Positions 25,157 through 35,320 of a stretch of 64,000 bases of DNA are shown one piece after another; the first letter of the stretch is position 1, and each line of letters starts with the position of its first letter. Both the position numbers and the translations under genes were made by a program. The notes below the pieces were generated by a model. That model searched no databases and was not told where the DNA came from. It saw only the letters and a program-made list of their open reading frames with translations. Source of the DNA: Streptomyces sp. BK340. GTDB taxonomy: Bacteria > Actinomycetota > Actinomycetes > Streptomycetales > Streptomycetaceae. Location: contig NZ_VISR01000004.1 of NCBI RefSeq assembly GCF_007827595.1, positions 310,001 through 374,000 of the forward strand, written 5' to 3'.

Positions 25157-25816
25157 GTGAGACGGCCCGGCGCCGTCGTAAGACGAGCAGGTGGATACGT
25201 GACGAATCTGATGCCCTCCGCCGCCGGCGAGCCTTCCATCGGTGGTGGCCTCGGCGACCAGGTCTACAACCGGCTGCTCGGCGAGCGGATCATCTTCCTC
25301 GGCCAGCAGGTCGACGACGACATCGCCAACAAGATCACCGCTCAGCTGCTGCTCCTTGCGGCCGACCCCGCCAAGGACATCTACCTCTACATCAACAGCC
25401 CCGGCGGCTCGGTGACGGCCGGCATGGCGATCTACGACACCATGCAGTACATCCCGAACGACGTGGTCACGATCGGCATGGGCATGGCGGCCTCGATGGG
25501 CCAGTTCCTGCTCACCGGCGGCACCGCCGGCAAGCGCTTCGCCCTGCCGCACACGGACATCATGATGCACCAGGGCTCCGCGGGCCTCGGCGGTACGGTC
25601 TCGGACATCAAGATCCAGGCCCAGTACCTGCTGCGCACCAAGAAGACCATGTCCGAGCTGACCGCGCTGCACTCCGGCCAGACCGTCGAGACGATCGTTC
25701 GCGACGGCGACCGCGACCGCTGGTTCACCCCGGAAGAGGCCAAGGAGTACGGTCTCATTGACGAGATCATCACGCACGCCTCGGGTGTTCCGGGAGGCGG
25801 CGGCACCGGTGCCTGA
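25157..25816 (+). CDS. clpP1: ATP-dependent Clp protease proteolytic subunit 1
   Basis: A 219-residue serine peptidase. The catalytic Ser is about residue 113 in [11 protein letters not shown], the His about 138 in HTDIMMHQG, and the Asp is in the [13 protein letters not shown] block. [19 protein letters not shown] is the substrate groove. It forms the Clp core with ClpP2, fed by ClpX or ClpC, and in streptomycetes this protease controls differentiation regulators. The start at GTG 25157 gives a 14-residue propeptide-like extension. A second GTG at 25199, with a modest ribosome site, would give the shorter form starting TNLMPSAAG. Both are credible. Confidence 0.94.
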   Translation: MRRPGAVVRRAGGYVTNLMPSAAGEPSIGGGLGDQVYNRLLGERIIFLGQQVDDDIANKITAQLLLLAADPAKDIYLYINSPGGSVTAGMAIYDTMQYIPNDVVTIGMGMAASMGQFLLTGGTAGKRFALPHTDIMMHQGSAGLGGTVSDIKIQAQYLLRTKKTMSELTALHSGQTVETIVRDGDRDRWFTPEEAKEYGLIDEIITHASGVPGGGGTGA

Positions 25817-25883
25817 CCGGCCCGGCCACGCCAAGCACCGCCGAGACCCCAGCCCCCCGAACGCCACCAGGACGGTGAACCCC

Positions 25884-26549
25884 ATGAGCAACTTCCACGG
25901 CGCCGCCAGCGGCCTGTACGAAGGGCCCCGCCCCGACAGCCGCTACGTCATCCCGCGCTTCGTCGAGCGCACCTCCCAGGGCATCCGCGAGTACGACCCG
26001 TACGCGAAGCTCTTCGAGGAGCGCGTGATCTTCCTCGGCGTCCAGATCGACGACGCCTCCGCCAACGACGTCATGGCGCAGCTGCTGTGCCTGGAGTCGA
26101 TGGACCCCGACCGGGACATCTCGATCTACATCAACAGCCCCGGTGGTGACATGACGGCCCTCACGGCCATCTACGACACCATGCAGTTCGTGAAGCCCGA
26201 CATCCAGACGGTCTGCATGGGCCAGGCGGCCTCCGCCGCGGCCATCCTGCTCGCCGCCGGTACGCCGGGCAAGCGCATGGCGCTGCCGAACTCGCGCGTG
26301 CTGATCCACCAGCCGGCCGGCTCCACCGGCCGCGGCCAGCTCTCCGACCTGGAGATCATCGCCAACGAGTTCACCCGGATGCGCGACCAGCTGGAGACGA
26401 TGCTGGCCAAGCACTCCAACCGGCCGATCGAGAAGGTCCGCGAGGACATCGAGCGCGACAAGATCCTCACGGCCGAGGAAGCGCTCGAGTACGGCATCGT
26501 CGACCAGATCATCTCCACCCGGAAGATGAACAACGCCGAGGTCCGCTGA
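25884..26549 (+). CDS. clpP2: ATP-dependent Clp protease proteolytic subunit 2
   Basis: A 221-residue ClpP paralogue 67 bp after clpP1. The Ser is near residue 117 in MGQAASAAAILLAAG, the His near 142 in RVLIHQPAGSTGRG, and the Asp is in KVREDIERDKILT. The N-terminus (MSNFHGAASGLYEG) is extended compared with E. coli ClpP, and DYPYAKLFEERVIF-like sequence begins the core. In Actinobacteria ClpP1 and ClpP2 make a mixed tetradecamer, one ring of each. The ATG at 25884 has AGGACGG upstream. Almost certainly co-transcribed with clpP1. Confidence 0.95.
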   Translation: MSNFHGAASGLYEGPRPDSRYVIPRFVERTSQGIREYDPYAKLFEERVIFLGVQIDDASANDVMAQLLCLESMDPDRDISIYINSPGGDMTALTAIYDTMQFVKPDIQTVCMGQAASAAAILLAAGTPGKRMALPNSRVLIHQPAGSTGRGQLSDLEIIANEFTRMRDQLETMLAKHSNRPIEKVREDIERDKILTAEEALEYGIVDQIISTRKMNNAEVR

Positions 26550-26732
26550 CGCGGGTCGACATCCTCGTCGACGTATTCTCTGCCCCTCTTGGCACGGTGC
26601 ACGTCAAAGTGAACCCTGCCAAGGGGGGCCCGAACACAGGGCCCGGCAAGGTACCGTCGGACATAAGGCAGCACCAGGAGCCGCTGGATTCGAAAGCGTC
26701 CAGGCGTCTCCCAGGCGAAGGGGAAGCACACC

Positions 26733-28019
26733 GTGGCACGCATCGGTGACGGCGGCGATCTGCTCAAGTGCTCGTTCTGCGGCAAGAGCCAGAAGCAGGT
26801 CAAGAAGCTCATCGCAGGGCCCGGTGTGTACATCTGCGACGAGTGCATCGATCTCTGCAACGAGATCATCGAGGAGGAGCTCGCCGAGACGAGCGAGGTG
26901 CGCTGGGAGGAACTCCCGAAGCCCCGCGAGATCTACGAGTTCCTGGAAGGCTACGTAGTCGGCCAGGAAGCGGCGAAGAAGGCGCTCTCCGTCGCGGTGT
27001 ACAACCACTACAAGCGGGTCCAGGCAGGCGAGAACGGCGGCGCCCAAGGCCGCGACGACGCCATCGAGTTGGCGAAGTCCAACATCCTTCTGCTCGGCCC
27101 CACGGGCTCCGGCAAGACCCTCCTCGCGCAGACCCTGGCCCGCATGCTCAACGTCCCGTTCGCCATCGCCGACGCGACGGCGCTGACGGAGGCGGGCTAT
27201 GTGGGCGAGGACGTCGAGAACATCCTGTTGAAGCTGATCCAGGCGGCGGACTACGACGTCAAGAAGGCCGAGACGGGGATCATCTACATCGACGAGATCG
27301 ACAAGGTCGCGAGGAAGAGTGAAAACCCTTCCATCACCCGCGACGTCTCGGGCGAGGGCGTCCAGCAGGCCCTGCTCAAGATCCTCGAGGGCACCACGGC
27401 CTCCGTCCCGCCCCAGGGCGGCCGCAAGCACCCCCACCAGGAGTTCATCCAGATCGACACGACGAACGTCCTGTTCATCGTGGGCGGTGCCTTCGCGGGC
27501 CTGGAGAAGATCATCGAGTCGCGGGCCGGCGCGAAGGGCATCGGTTTCGGCGCGACGATCCGCTCCAAGCGCGAGCTGGAGGCCAAGGACCAGTTCGAGG
27601 ACGTCATGCCCGAGGACCTGGTCAAGTTCGGCATGATCCCGGAGTTCATCGGCCGCCTCCCTGTCATCACCTCGGTCCACAACCTGGACCGCGAGGCCCT
27701 CCTCCAGATCCTGGTCGAGCCCCGCAACGCGCTCGTCAAGCAGTACCAGCGCCTCTTCGAACTCGACGGCGTGGAGCTGGACTTCGAGCGCGAGGCCCTG
27801 GAGGCCATCGCCGACCAGGCCATCCTCCGCCAGACCGGCGCGCGCGGCCTGCGCGCCATCATGGAGGAGGTCCTCATGTCGGTGATGTACGAGGTCCCGT
27901 CCCGCAAGGACGTGGCCCGCGTCGTCATCACCGCGGACGTGGTCCACTCCAACGTGAACCCGACCCTGATCCCGCGGGACGCGCGGGGGCGGGGCTCGGG
28001 GGAGCAGAAGACAGCCTGA
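26733..28019 (+). CDS. clpX: ATP-dependent Clp protease ATPase subunit ClpX
   Basis: A 428-residue AAA+ unfoldase. The N-terminal zinc domain has CSFC and CDEC (four Cys). Walker A GPTGSGKT begins at residue 122, Walker B is IIYIDEIDK, the GYVGEDVE pore loop follows, and the IGF loop for docking ClpP is [10 protein letters not shown]. Sensor and C-terminal lid regions are complete, with FIGRLPV and [15 protein letters not shown]. It unfolds tagged proteins and threads them into ClpP1P2. The GTG start is at 26733. The 183-bp gap after clpP2 suggests it may also have its own promoter. Confidence 0.97.
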   Translation: MARIGDGGDLLKCSFCGKSQKQVKKLIAGPGVYICDECIDLCNEIIEEELAETSEVRWEELPKPREIYEFLEGYVVGQEAAKKALSVAVYNHYKRVQAGENGGAQGRDDAIELAKSNILLLGPTGSGKTLLAQTLARMLNVPFAIADATALTEAGYVGEDVENILLKLIQAADYDVKKAETGIIYIDEIDKVARKSENPSITRDVSGEGVQQALLKILEGTTASVPPQGGRKHPHQEFIQIDTTNVLFIVGGAFAGLEKIIESRAGAKGIGFGATIRSKRELEAKDQFEDVMPEDLVKFGMIPEFIGRLPVITSVHNLDREALLQILVEPRNALVKQYQRLFELDGVELDFEREALEAIADQAILRQTGARGLRAIMEEVLMSVMYEVPSRKDVARVVITADVVHSNVNPTLIPRDARGRGSGEQKTA

Positions 28020-28028
28020 GCTTCTCGG

Positions 28029-28072
28029 CGCCGACGGGCAGGCACCCTGTGTTGGGTGCCTGCCCGTCGGCG
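28029..28072 (+). terminator. Strong terminator after clpX
   Basis: A perfect 19-bp stem: CGCCGACGGGCAGGCACCC at 28029-28047 with its complement at 28054-28072, around a 6-nt loop. It begins 10 nt past the clpX stop. Confidence 0.9.
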
Positions 28073-28208
28073 TGTCAGACCAGTGCCGATCGGATCGAGC
28101 CATCGTTCCGGCGGCAACTGGAGCCCTCCCTGTTTCCGTGATCAAATCAGCCCGACCAGGTCAGACGTGTGTTCGAATATCTGGCTGTGCAAAACGGGAG
28201 GACTCCGA

Positions 28209-28496
28209 ATGACTTTCCAGAGGGCGAAGCGCATGGTGGCCGCGGCCGGTGTGGTGGTGGCGGCAGGGGCCCTGCCGATCCTCGTGGCCTCGCCGGCGAG
28301 CGCCACGCAGGGCGACTGCTCCAACTACGTGGCCACGCATGGATACCGCGCCGGCGTGAAGGTGAAGGCGGCGTGCGGCAACAAGGCAATGCCCTTCCCA
28401 GGCGGCCCCGACATCGCCAATCCGTTCTGTATCCACGGTCTGGTGGCCCTCGGCGTGAGTAACGGCGTTGCCGGCGAGGCGTGTGTACGAGCCTGA
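28209..28496 (+). CDS. Small secreted protein
   Basis: A 95-residue protein from the ATG at 28209 with GGGAGGA upstream. A classical signal peptide (residues 1-32, ending SPASA) is followed by a mature part of about 63 residues with four Cys (GDCSN, KAACGN, NPFCIHG, GEACV), which could form two disulfides outside the cell. I do not recognise the family. Terminated by a perfect hairpin shared with the convergent gene. Confidence 0.75.
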   Translation: MTFQRAKRMVAAAGVVVAAGALPILVASPASATQGDCSNYVATHGYRAGVKVKAACGNKAMPFPGGPDIANPFCIHGLVALGVSNGVAGEACVRA

Positions 28497-28501
28497 CCAT
28501 G

Positions 28502-28536
28502 CAGAAGGCGGCTCGGTGCCACCGAGCCGCCTTCTG
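28502..28536. terminator. Bidirectional terminator between convergent exported-protein genes
   Basis: CAGAAGGCGGCTCGG at 28502-28516 pairs perfectly with CCGAGCCGCCTTCTG at 28522-28536. It lies between stops at 28496 (plus) and 28564 (minus). Confidence 0.85.
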
Positions 28537-28563
28537 TGATGCGGGAGTGCTGCTACGGGGTCC

Positions 28564-29532
28564 TCAGGCCTTGACGCGTACATCCTTGCGGAGCTTGGCA
28601 GTGATCTCCGCGGCGTCGCTGATGGACATGCTCTTGCCCGTCATCGCGCTGGCCACGTCGGCGTTGATGGTCACGCCGAGGGTGCTGTGGTCGCCCCAGA
28701 TGCACACGGGCATGATCATCTGCTTCGGGCCCGAGGAGCTGGACCCCGATCCAGTCATGTCCAGCTTCACGGACTGGCACTTCATTACGGCGCCGTCGAG
28801 GCCCGCCGGCTCCTGCTCCTCGGGGCTGCCGACCAGCGTGCCCTTGGTGTCGTCGCCGCTCTGGTCCTTCTCGGACTCCTTCTTCATGTTGGCGAACATC
28901 GCGTCGACGACGGCAGCGGGGTCGTCGATCTGGCCGTAGACGCCGCCGAACTTCAGCATCTTCATGGCGAGGGGGTTGCTCTTGTCGCCGGACTGGTACT
29001 CCGCGCCAACTGACTTGGCGTTCTTGACGCCGGCCTTCCGGGCAGCCGACACATCGCTGTCCGTCATGGCGTCTTCGCTGGAGCCGGCACCCTTCTGGTA
29101 CTCGCCGTTGATCACGGTGGTCGGAGTGATCAGCTTGTGCGGGCCGTCGTCAGCGACGTCGGCGCTGCTGCTCCCGCTGAGCACGAAGTAAGCACCCACC
29201 GCGATCGCCGCGACGACCGCCACGGCCCCGATGATCAGGCCCGTCTTCTTCTTGCCGCCGCCCGCGGCGGGCGGCTGCGGGACGCCGTAGGGCTGCTGGC
29301 CGTACTGCTGCTGCTGGCCGTACGGGTTCGGCTGCTGCTGCGGCGCGCCCTGCTGCGGGTAGCCGTAACCGGGCTGCGGAGGGGCCGGAGGGGCCTGCTG
29401 GGGGTAGCCGTAGCCGGGCTGGGGTGCCTGCGGCGGCTGGCCGTAGGGGCCCGGCTGGCCGTAGGGACCAGGCTGCCCCGGCTGGCCGTAGGGCGGCTGC
29501 TGGCCGTACGGGCCCGGCTGGTTGTTGCTCAT
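28564..29532 (-). CDS. Membrane-anchored protein with Pro/Gln/Tyr/Gly-rich N-terminus
   Basis: A 322-residue protein from the ATG at 29530-29532. The first about 90 residues are a disordered repeat of GPYGQ, PQPGYGYPQQ and similar units, inside the cell. A KKK stop-transfer flank and one helix follow (GLIIGAVAVVAAIAVGAYFV, about 98-117). The outside domain of about 200 residues has no family I recognise and contains KCQSVKLD and MPVCIWGDHSTLGVTIN, likely one disulfide. The layout is common among streptomycete surface proteins of unknown role. The first ATG of the open frame (29643) is upstream of any sensible ribosome site. Confidence 0.75.
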   Translation of the reverse strand: MSNNQPGPYGQQPPYGQPGQPGPYGQPGPYGQPPQAPQPGYGYPQQAPPAPPQPGYGYPQQGAPQQQPNPYGQQQQYGQQPYGVPQPPAAGGGKKKTGLIIGAVAVVAAIAVGAYFVLSGSSSADVADDGPHKLITPTTVINGEYQKGAGSSEDAMTDSDVSAARKAGVKNAKSVGAEYQSGDKSNPLAMKMLKFGGVYGQIDDPAAVVDAMFANMKKESEKDQSGDDTKGTLVGSPEEQEPAGLDGAVMKCQSVKLDMTGSGSSSSGPKQMIMPVCIWGDHSTLGVTINADVASAMTGKSMSISDAAEITAKLRKDVRVKA

Positions 29533-29669
29533 TTCTGGGTTCCCCTCCAGATGCTTATGTGTTCCTGACATCCTGGACCAGGCACAGGAAGCACACGGCA
29601 CCGGGGGCCTGACCGTTACAGAAGAAACGCGTTTCGGGACCACCCCGTGACACCTCTAAACTGACCCCC

Positions 29670-32294
29670 GTGACCGAGAACGCTCAGCAGCAGCCACCCG
29701 CGCCCGACACCGAACTGCCGACCCAGTACGCGCCGGCCGATGTAGAGGGGCCGCTGTACGAGCGCTGGGTAGAGCGGGGTTACTTCGAGGCGGACGCGAA
29801 GAGCGACAAGCCGCCGTACACGATCGTCATCCCGCCGCCGAACGTCACCGGCAGCCTCCACCTGGGCCACGCCTTCGAGCACACCCTCATCGACGCCCTG
29901 ACCCGCCGTAAGCGCATGCAGGGCTACGAGACGCTGTGGCAGCCCGGCATGGACCACGCCGGCATCGCCACCCAGAACGTCGTCGAGCGAGAGCTGGGCA
30001 AGGAGGGCAAGTCCCGCCACGACCTCGGCCGCGAGGCCTTCGTCGAGCGCGTCTGGCAGTGGAAGGGCGAGTCCGGCGGCCAGATCAGCGGCCAGATGCG
30101 CCGCCTGGGTGACGGCGTCGCCTGGTCCCGCGAGCGCTTCACGATGGACGAGGGCCTCTCCCAGGCCGTCCAGACCATCTTCAAGCGCCTGTACGACGAC
30201 GAGCTGATCTACCGCGCCGAGCGCATCATCAACTGGTGCCCCCGCTGTCTGACGGCCATCTCGGACATCGAGGTCGAGTACCAGGACGACGACGGCGAGC
30301 TGGTCTCCATGAAGTACGGCGAGGGGGACGACACCATCGTCGTCGCCACGACCCGTGCCGAGACCATGCTCGGTGACACCGCCGTCGCCGTTCACCCCGA
30401 CGACGAGCGGTACAAGCACCTGATCGGCAAGCTGATCCGCCTGCCGCTCACCGACCGCTCCATCCCGGTCGTCGCCGACACGCACGTCGACCCCGAGTTC
30501 GGCACGGGCGCCGTCAAGGTCACGCCCGCGCACGACCCGAACGACTTCGAGATCGGCCAGCGCCACAACCTGCCGTCGCTCACCGTCATGGACGAGCACG
30601 CGGTCATCACGGCCCACGGCCCCTTCCAGGGCCTGGACCGCCTGGAGGCCCGCTCCGCCATCGTCGCCGCGCTGCGCGCCGAGGGCCGGATCGTCGCCGA
30701 GAAGCGGCCCTACGTCCACAGCGTCGGCCACTGCTCGCGCTGCAAGACCACCATCGAGCCCCGCCTGTCCATGCAGTGGTGGGTCAAGGTCGGCCCGCTG
30801 GCCAAGGCCGCCGGTGACGCCGTCCGCGACGGCAAGGTCAAGATCCATCCGCAGGAGATGGAGAAGCGGTACTTCGACTGGGTCGACAACCTCCACGACT
30901 GGTGCATCTCACGGCAGTTGTGGTGGGGTCACCGCATCCCCGTCTGGTACGGCCCGAACGGCGAGGTCGTCTGTGTCGGCCCCGACGACGAGGCCCCGAC
31001 CGGCGAGGGCTGGCACCAGGACACCGACGTCCTCGACACCTGGTTCTCCTCCGGCCTGTGGCCCTTCTCCACGCTGGGCTGGCCCGAGCAGACCGAGTCG
31101 CTCGCGAAGTTCTACCCGAACTCCGTCCTGGTCACCGGCTACGACATCCTCTTCTTCTGGGTCGCCCGGATGATGATGTTCGGCCTGTACGCGATGGACG
31201 GCACCCCGCCGTTCCACACCATCGCCCTGCACGGCATGGTCCGCGACCAGTTCGGCAAGAAGATGTCGAAGTCCTTCGGCAACGCGGTCAACCCGCTGGA
31301 CTGGATGGACAAGTACGGCTCCGACGCGCTCCGATTCACCCTCGCGCGCGGCGCCAACCCCGGTGTCGACGTCCCGATCGGCGAGGACTGGGTCCAGGGC
31401 TCCCGCAACTTCGCCAACAAGATCTGGAACGCCACGCGCTTCGCGCTGATGAACGGTGCGACGGTGGACGGCCCGCTGCCGGACGCCTCCGCGATGTCGG
31501 CGACGGACCGCTGGATCCTGTCCCGCCTCAACTCCGTCATCGCCGAAGTCGACGCGCTCTACGACGACTTCCAGTTCGCCAAGCTGTCCGACGCCCTCTT
31601 CCACTTCGCGTGGGACGAGGTCTTCGACTGGTACGTCGAGCTGTCCAAGACGACGTTCCAGGCGGGCGGCGAGCCGGCCGAGGTCTCCAAGCGGGTCCTC
31701 GGCGAAGTCCTCGACGTCACCCTCAAGCTGCTGCACCCGATCGTCCCGTTCGTGACGGAGACCCTCTGGACCACCCTCACCGGTGGCGAGTCGGTCGTCA
31801 TCGCCGACTGGCCGAGCGACAGCGGCTTCCGTGACGCGGCCGCCGAGCGCGAGATCGAGTCGCTGCAGTCGGTCATCACCGAGGTCCGCCGCTTCCGCGC
31901 CGACCAGGGCCTCCAGCCCGGCCAGCGCGTCCCGGCCCGCCTCACCCTCGACGGCACGGCCCTCGCCCCCCACGAGGCCGCGATCCGCCAGCTCCTGCGC
32001 CTCCAGCCGGAGGGCGAGTCCTTCACGGCCACGGCCACCCTGCCGGTCGCCGGAGCCGAGGTCGCCCTCGACCTGTCCGGCACGATCGACGTGGCCGCGG
32101 AGCGCAAGCGCCTTGCGAAGGACCTGGCCGCCGCCGAGAAGGAGAAGGCCCAGGCCACGGCCAAGCTCGGCAACGAGGCGTTCCTGGCGAAGGCCCCGGA
32201 CAACGTGGTCGACAAGATCCGCGGGCGCCTTGCCAAGGCGGACGAGGACATCGCGCGGATCCAGGCCCAGCTGGAGCGGCTGCCGCAGGCGTAA
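29670..32294 (+). CDS. valS: Valyl-tRNA synthetase
   Basis: An 874-residue class Ia synthetase. The HIGH motif is HLGH (64-67) in [24 protein letters not shown] is at 531-535 in [20 protein letters not shown]. The editing (CP1) domain lies between them, with [19 protein letters not shown]. The C-terminal coiled coil, typical of ValRS and used for tRNA contact, is present ([21 protein letters not shown]). The start is the GTG at 29670; the length is normal for the short ValRS type. It charges tRNA-Val and removes Thr-tRNA-Val. Confidence 0.97.
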   Translation: MTENAQQQPPAPDTELPTQYAPADVEGPLYERWVERGYFEADAKSDKPPYTIVIPPPNVTGSLHLGHAFEHTLIDALTRRKRMQGYETLWQPGMDHAGIATQNVVERELGKEGKSRHDLGREAFVERVWQWKGESGGQISGQMRRLGDGVAWSRERFTMDEGLSQAVQTIFKRLYDDELIYRAERIINWCPRCLTAISDIEVEYQDDDGELVSMKYGEGDDTIVVATTRAETMLGDTAVAVHPDDERYKHLIGKLIRLPLTDRSIPVVADTHVDPEFGTGAVKVTPAHDPNDFEIGQRHNLPSLTVMDEHAVITAHGPFQGLDRLEARSAIVAALRAEGRIVAEKRPYVHSVGHCSRCKTTIEPRLSMQWWVKVGPLAKAAGDAVRDGKVKIHPQEMEKRYFDWVDNLHDWCISRQLWWGHRIPVWYGPNGEVVCVGPDDEAPTGEGWHQDTDVLDTWFSSGLWPFSTLGWPEQTESLAKFYPNSVLVTGYDILFFWVARMMMFGLYAMDGTPPFHTIALHGMVRDQFGKKMSKSFGNAVNPLDWMDKYGSDALRFTLARGANPGVDVPIGEDWVQGSRNFANKIWNATRFALMNGATVDGPLPDASAMSATDRWILSRLNSVIAEVDALYDDFQFAKLSDALFHFAWDEVFDWYVELSKTTFQAGGEPAEVSKRVLGEVLDVTLKLLHPIVPFVTETLWTTLTGGESVVIADWPSDSGFRDAAAEREIESLQSVITEVRRFRADQGLQPGQRVPARLTLDGTALAPHEAAIRQLLRLQPEGESFTATATLPVAGAEVALDLSGTIDVAAERKRLAKDLAAAEKEKAQATAKLGNEAFLAKAPDNVVDKIRGRLAKADEDIARIQAQLERLPQA

Positions 32295-32310
32295 GCCTTG
32301 GTACGGCGCT

Positions 32311-32346
32311 GAAGGCCTCCGGAACCGTAAGGTTCCGGAGGCCTTC
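32311..32346 (+). terminator. Terminator after valS
   Basis: GAAGGCCTCCGGAACC at 32311-32326 pairs perfectly with GGTTCCGGAGGCCTTC at 32331-32346 around GTAA. Confidence 0.88.
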
Positions 32347-32369
32347 GTGTACCCGGGGGCAGGTTCCGC

Positions 32370-32595
32370 TCACCCGCGCTTGCGGGGTGCCGCCGCGCCC
32401 ACCCTCCCCAGGCTCTCGGCTCCGCTCGAGCAGGGGGGACCCCCGTCGCCCCGGCTGCACGACTGCCCGCAGCCACGTACGGCACCTGGGCGGCCGACGG
32501 TGCCGCAACTCCCCAGGGGCGCGGGGCTGTGCCGATGTGCGGCTCCGCCGCGTGGGCACGACCAGCCCCCCACGTACCCGCAGCCGGTGGACAAG
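32370..32595. repeat. Dispersed streptomycete intergenic repeat
   Basis: The 357-bp valS-folC gap contains two blocks I recognise as common in Streptomyces intergenic DNA: CTCGGCTCCGCTCGAGCAGG with GGGGACCCCC near 32414-32445, and CAGGGGCGCGGGGCTGTG with CGGCTCCGCCGCGTGGGC near 32514-32558. They are GC-rich, palindromic and non-coding. Origin and role are unclear. Genome-wide copy number would have to be counted. Confidence 0.6.
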
Positions 32596-32651
32596 ACAAG
32601 CCATCCCATACCGGCGCCGCGAAGCCACCGCCCGCTCCGTAGACTGGCCCC

Positions 32652-34166
32652 GTGAGCGACCTCCCGCACGAAAACGACCAGCCCGACCCCCTCGACGCCT
32701 TCGAAGAACTCATCGCCGAGGAGACCGACCGCGACCCCGACCTCGCGGTGATCGAGGCCGGCAGCCGCACCCTGCGCACCCAGGGCGGCCCGCCGCAGGC
32801 CGACGTGCCCGCGCGGCCGGAGGACCCCGAGGTCGACCGGGCCCTGCGAGAGGTCGAGGCGGAGCTGGCGGGCCGCTGGGGCGAGACCAAGCTGGAGCCC
32901 TCCGTCAGCCGTATCGCCGCGCTGATGGACGTGCTGGGCGAGCCGCAGCGGTCGTACCCCTCGATCCACATCACGGGCACGAACGGCAAGACCTCCACCG
33001 CCCGCATGATCGAGGCCCTGCTCGGCGCCTTCGACCTGCGCACCGGCCGGTACACCAGTCCGCACGTGCAGTCGGTCACCGAGCGGATCAGCCTGGACGG
33101 CGCACCGATCTCCGCCGAGCGGTTCATCGAGACGTACCAGGACATCAAGCCGTACGTCGAGATGGTGGACGGTCTGCAGGAGTACCGGCTGTCGTTCTTC
33201 GAGGTCCTCACGGGCATGGCGTACGCCGCCTTCGCGGACGCCCCCGTCGACGTCGCCGTCGTCGAGGTCGGCATGGGCGGCAGCTGGGACGCGACGAACG
33301 TGATCGACGGTGACGTCGCGGTGGTCACCCCCATCTCCCTCGACCACACCGACCGGCTCGGCTCGACGCCGGGCGAGATCGCCGCCGAGAAGGGCGGCAT
33401 CATCAAGCAGGACGCGACCGTGATCCTGGCGCAGCAGCCGGTGGATGCGGCGCAGGTGCTGCTGAAGAAGGCCGTCGAGGTGGACGCGACCGTGGCCCGG
33501 GAGGGGCTGGAGTTCGGCGTCGTGGCCCGGCAGGTCGCGGTCGGCGGCCAGCTGGTCACCCTGCGCGGCCTGGGCGGCGAGTACCCCGAGGTGTACCTGC
33601 CCCTGCACGGCGCCCACCAGGCGCACAACGCGGCCGTGGCGCTCGCTGCCGTGGAGGCGTTCTTCGGTGTCGGCTCGCTGCGCGCGGAGCCGCTGGACAT
33701 CGACACCGTGCGCAAGGCCTTCGCGGCCGTGTCCTCGCCGGGCCGGCTGGAGGTCGTGCGGCGCTCTCCCACGATCGTGCTGGACGCGGCGCACAACCCG
33801 GCGGGCGCCGAGGTCACCGCCGAGGCCGTGCGGGAGGCGTTCGACTTCACCCGGCTGATCGGTGTGATCGGGGCGAGCGCCGACAAGAACGTGCGGGGGC
33901 TGCTGGAGGCTTTCGAGCCGATCTTCGCCGACGTCGTCGTCACGCAGAACTCCACGCACCGTGCCATGGACGCGGACGAGCTGGCCGCGATCGCCGTCGA
34001 GGTGTTCGGCGAGGAGCGGGTCCAGGTCGAGCCGCGGCTGCCCGAGGCTCTGGAGGCCGCGATCACGCTGGCCGAGGAGGAGGGCGAGTTCGCGGGCGGC
34101 GGGGTGCTGGTCACCGGTTCGGTCATCACGGTGGGCGAGGCCCGCCTGCTCCTGGGGAAGGGCTGA
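32652..34166 (+). CDS. folC: Bifunctional folylpolyglutamate/dihydrofolate synthase
   Basis: A 504-residue Mur-ligase-family enzyme from the GTG at 32652. The P-loop is GTNGKTSTARM, near residue 109, followed by YTSPHVQSVTERI. The metal and folate regions are VVEVGMGGSWDATN and DHTDRLGSTPGEIAAEKGGI. The C-terminal domain has LDAAHNPAGAEV and ends GSVITVGEARLLLGKG. It adds glutamate to dihydropteroate and/or folates. The first about 60 residues are an acidic extension not found in E. coli FolC. Heads an operon with DUF4233 and ndk. Confidence 0.94.
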   Translation: MSDLPHENDQPDPLDAFEELIAEETDRDPDLAVIEAGSRTLRTQGGPPQADVPARPEDPEVDRALREVEAELAGRWGETKLEPSVSRIAALMDVLGEPQRSYPSIHITGTNGKTSTARMIEALLGAFDLRTGRYTSPHVQSVTERISLDGAPISAERFIETYQDIKPYVEMVDGLQEYRLSFFEVLTGMAYAAFADAPVDVAVVEVGMGGSWDATNVIDGDVAVVTPISLDHTDRLGSTPGEIAAEKGGIIKQDATVILAQQPVDAAQVLLKKAVEVDATVAREGLEFGVVARQVAVGGQLVTLRGLGGEYPEVYLPLHGAHQAHNAAVALAAVEAFFGVGSLRAEPLDIDTVRKAFAAVSSPGRLEVVRRSPTIVLDAAHNPAGAEVTAEAVREAFDFTRLIGVIGASADKNVRGLLEAFEPIFADVVVTQNSTHRAMDADELAAIAVEVFGEERVQVEPRLPEALEAAITLAEEEGEFAGGGVLVTGSVITVGEARLLLGKG

Positions 34167-34175
34167 GGTTCCGTC

Positions 34176-34532
34176 GTGCGTACGCTCTGTTCATCGACGC
34201 TGATCGGCGAGTTCTTCATCATCGGGTTCGCCGGACTCGTGGCCATGAAGGACCCGGACCTGTCCACGTCGACGGTGTGGCTGGTCAGCGGCATCGCCAT
34301 GGTCCTGTGCGTGCTGCTGTGCGGGATGGTGACCCGGCCGGGCGGGGTCGCCCTCGGCTGGGCCCTGCAGCTGGCCCTGATCGCCTCCGGTGTCTTCGTC
34401 CCGACGATGTACTTCATGGGCGCGGTCTTCGCGGCGCTGTGGTGGGCGTCGGTGCACTACGGCAGAAAGGTCGACGAGGCCAAGGCCCGTTTCGCGGCGC
34501 AGGCCGAGTCCTCTACACCTGACGCTGCGTGA
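34176..34532 (+). CDS. DUF4233 membrane protein
   Basis: A 118-residue protein from the GTG at 34176, ten bases after folC. Four hydrophobic helices are visible (LIGEFFIIGFAGLVAM, WLVSGIAMVLCVLLCGM, GWALQLALIASGVF, MYFMGAVFAALWWASVHYG), then a charged tail ending TPDAA. It matches DUF4233, which in Actinobacteria lies between folC and ndk. Function is unknown; the fixed context hints at a link to folate or nucleotide metabolism, but this is only positional. Confidence 0.88.
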   Translation: MRTLCSSTLIGEFFIIGFAGLVAMKDPDLSTSTVWLVSGIAMVLCVLLCGMVTRPGGVALGWALQLALIASGVFVPTMYFMGAVFAALWWASVHYGRKVDEAKARFAAQAESSTPDAA

Positions 34533-34595
34533 CAGCTACACGGACACGCCCTGTAACCTCGTCCCACCGCACACGTCAGTCGTAAGGAGCCCCCC

Positions 34596-35009
34596 GTGAG
34601 CCAGCGCACCCTCGTCCTGCTCAAGCCCGACGCCGTCCGTCGAGGCCTGACCGGCGAGATCATCAGCCGTATCGAGCGCAAGGCCGGCTGGCAGATCACC
34701 GCGCTGGAGCTGCGCACCCTGGACCAGGACACGCTGGAGCAGCACTACGGCGAGCACAAGGGCAAGCCCTTCTACGAGCCGCTGGTCGACTTCATGTCCT
34801 CCGGCCCGGTCGTCGCGCTGATCGTCGAGGGCGAGCGGGTCATCGAGGGCGTGCGCGCGCTCGCCGGCCCGACGGACCCGATCGCCGCCGCGCCCGGCTC
34901 CATCCGGGGCGACTTCGGTGTGATCGTCCGCGAGAACCTGATCCACGCCTCCGACTCGGAGGAGTCCGCCGAGCGCGAGGTGAAGATCTTCTTCCCGGGG
35001 CACGCCTGA
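34596..35009 (+). CDS. ndk: Nucleoside diphosphate kinase
   Basis: A 137-residue enzyme that transfers the gamma phosphate from ATP to other NDPs through a phospho-His. QRTLVLLKPDAVRRGLTGEI is the nucleotide-binding start, RALAGPTDP the conserved loop, and the catalytic His is in NLIHASDSEESAEREVKIFF. The length is normal and the ATG or GTG at 34596 has AAGGAG upstream. It follows DUF4233 by 63 bp and precedes the mre cluster. Confidence 0.97.
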   Translation: MSQRTLVLLKPDAVRRGLTGEIISRIERKAGWQITALELRTLDQDTLEQHYGEHKGKPFYEPLVDFMSSGPVVALIVEGERVIEGVRALAGPTDPIAAAPGSIRGDFGVIVRENLIHASDSEESAEREVKIFFPGHA

Positions 35010-35320
35010 GCGCCATCCTGCGGATTTTCCGCTAATTTTTTGAGGGAGCGTCAGCTCCGCTCGGAGTCCTGACCAGGGGCGGCCGTACGTTTTCGGCCGT
35101 CCTTTGGCATATGCGTTGCCGATCGGGGGAACGTGTGCCCCCGATGGGCCGTCTCCACAGGCGAGGCGACGCGCCATCTGCTGACAATGGCGGAGACCCT
35201 CGCGCAGTGTTCGTGCAGGCGCGTTTACGATGGAAGCCTTCACGTCACAGCACCCGCCTCGCCGACCTGATATGCCCTCAAAAGCTTCGGAAGGCCAGAT
35301 GAATCCGGATGGGGAACTCA
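35010..35320 (+). other. ndk-mreB intergenic region, hairpin and mreB leader
   Basis: 311 bp without a gene. A GGCGGCC/GGCCGTC stem around GTACGTTTTC (about 35082-35105), followed by TTT, is a plausible ndk terminator. The rest should hold the mreB promoters; the part before mreB is relatively AT-rich. No operator was recognised. Confidence 0.45.

Noticed and set aside
23312..25891. An 859-codon minus frame opposite tig and clpP1
   Set aside because: Composition mirrors the coding strand and no family is recognisable; tig and clpP1 are secure.
31559..34417. A 952-codon minus frame opposite valS and folC
   Set aside because: Antisense to two certain genes, Ser/Arg-rich as expected for an antisense shadow in high-GC DNA.
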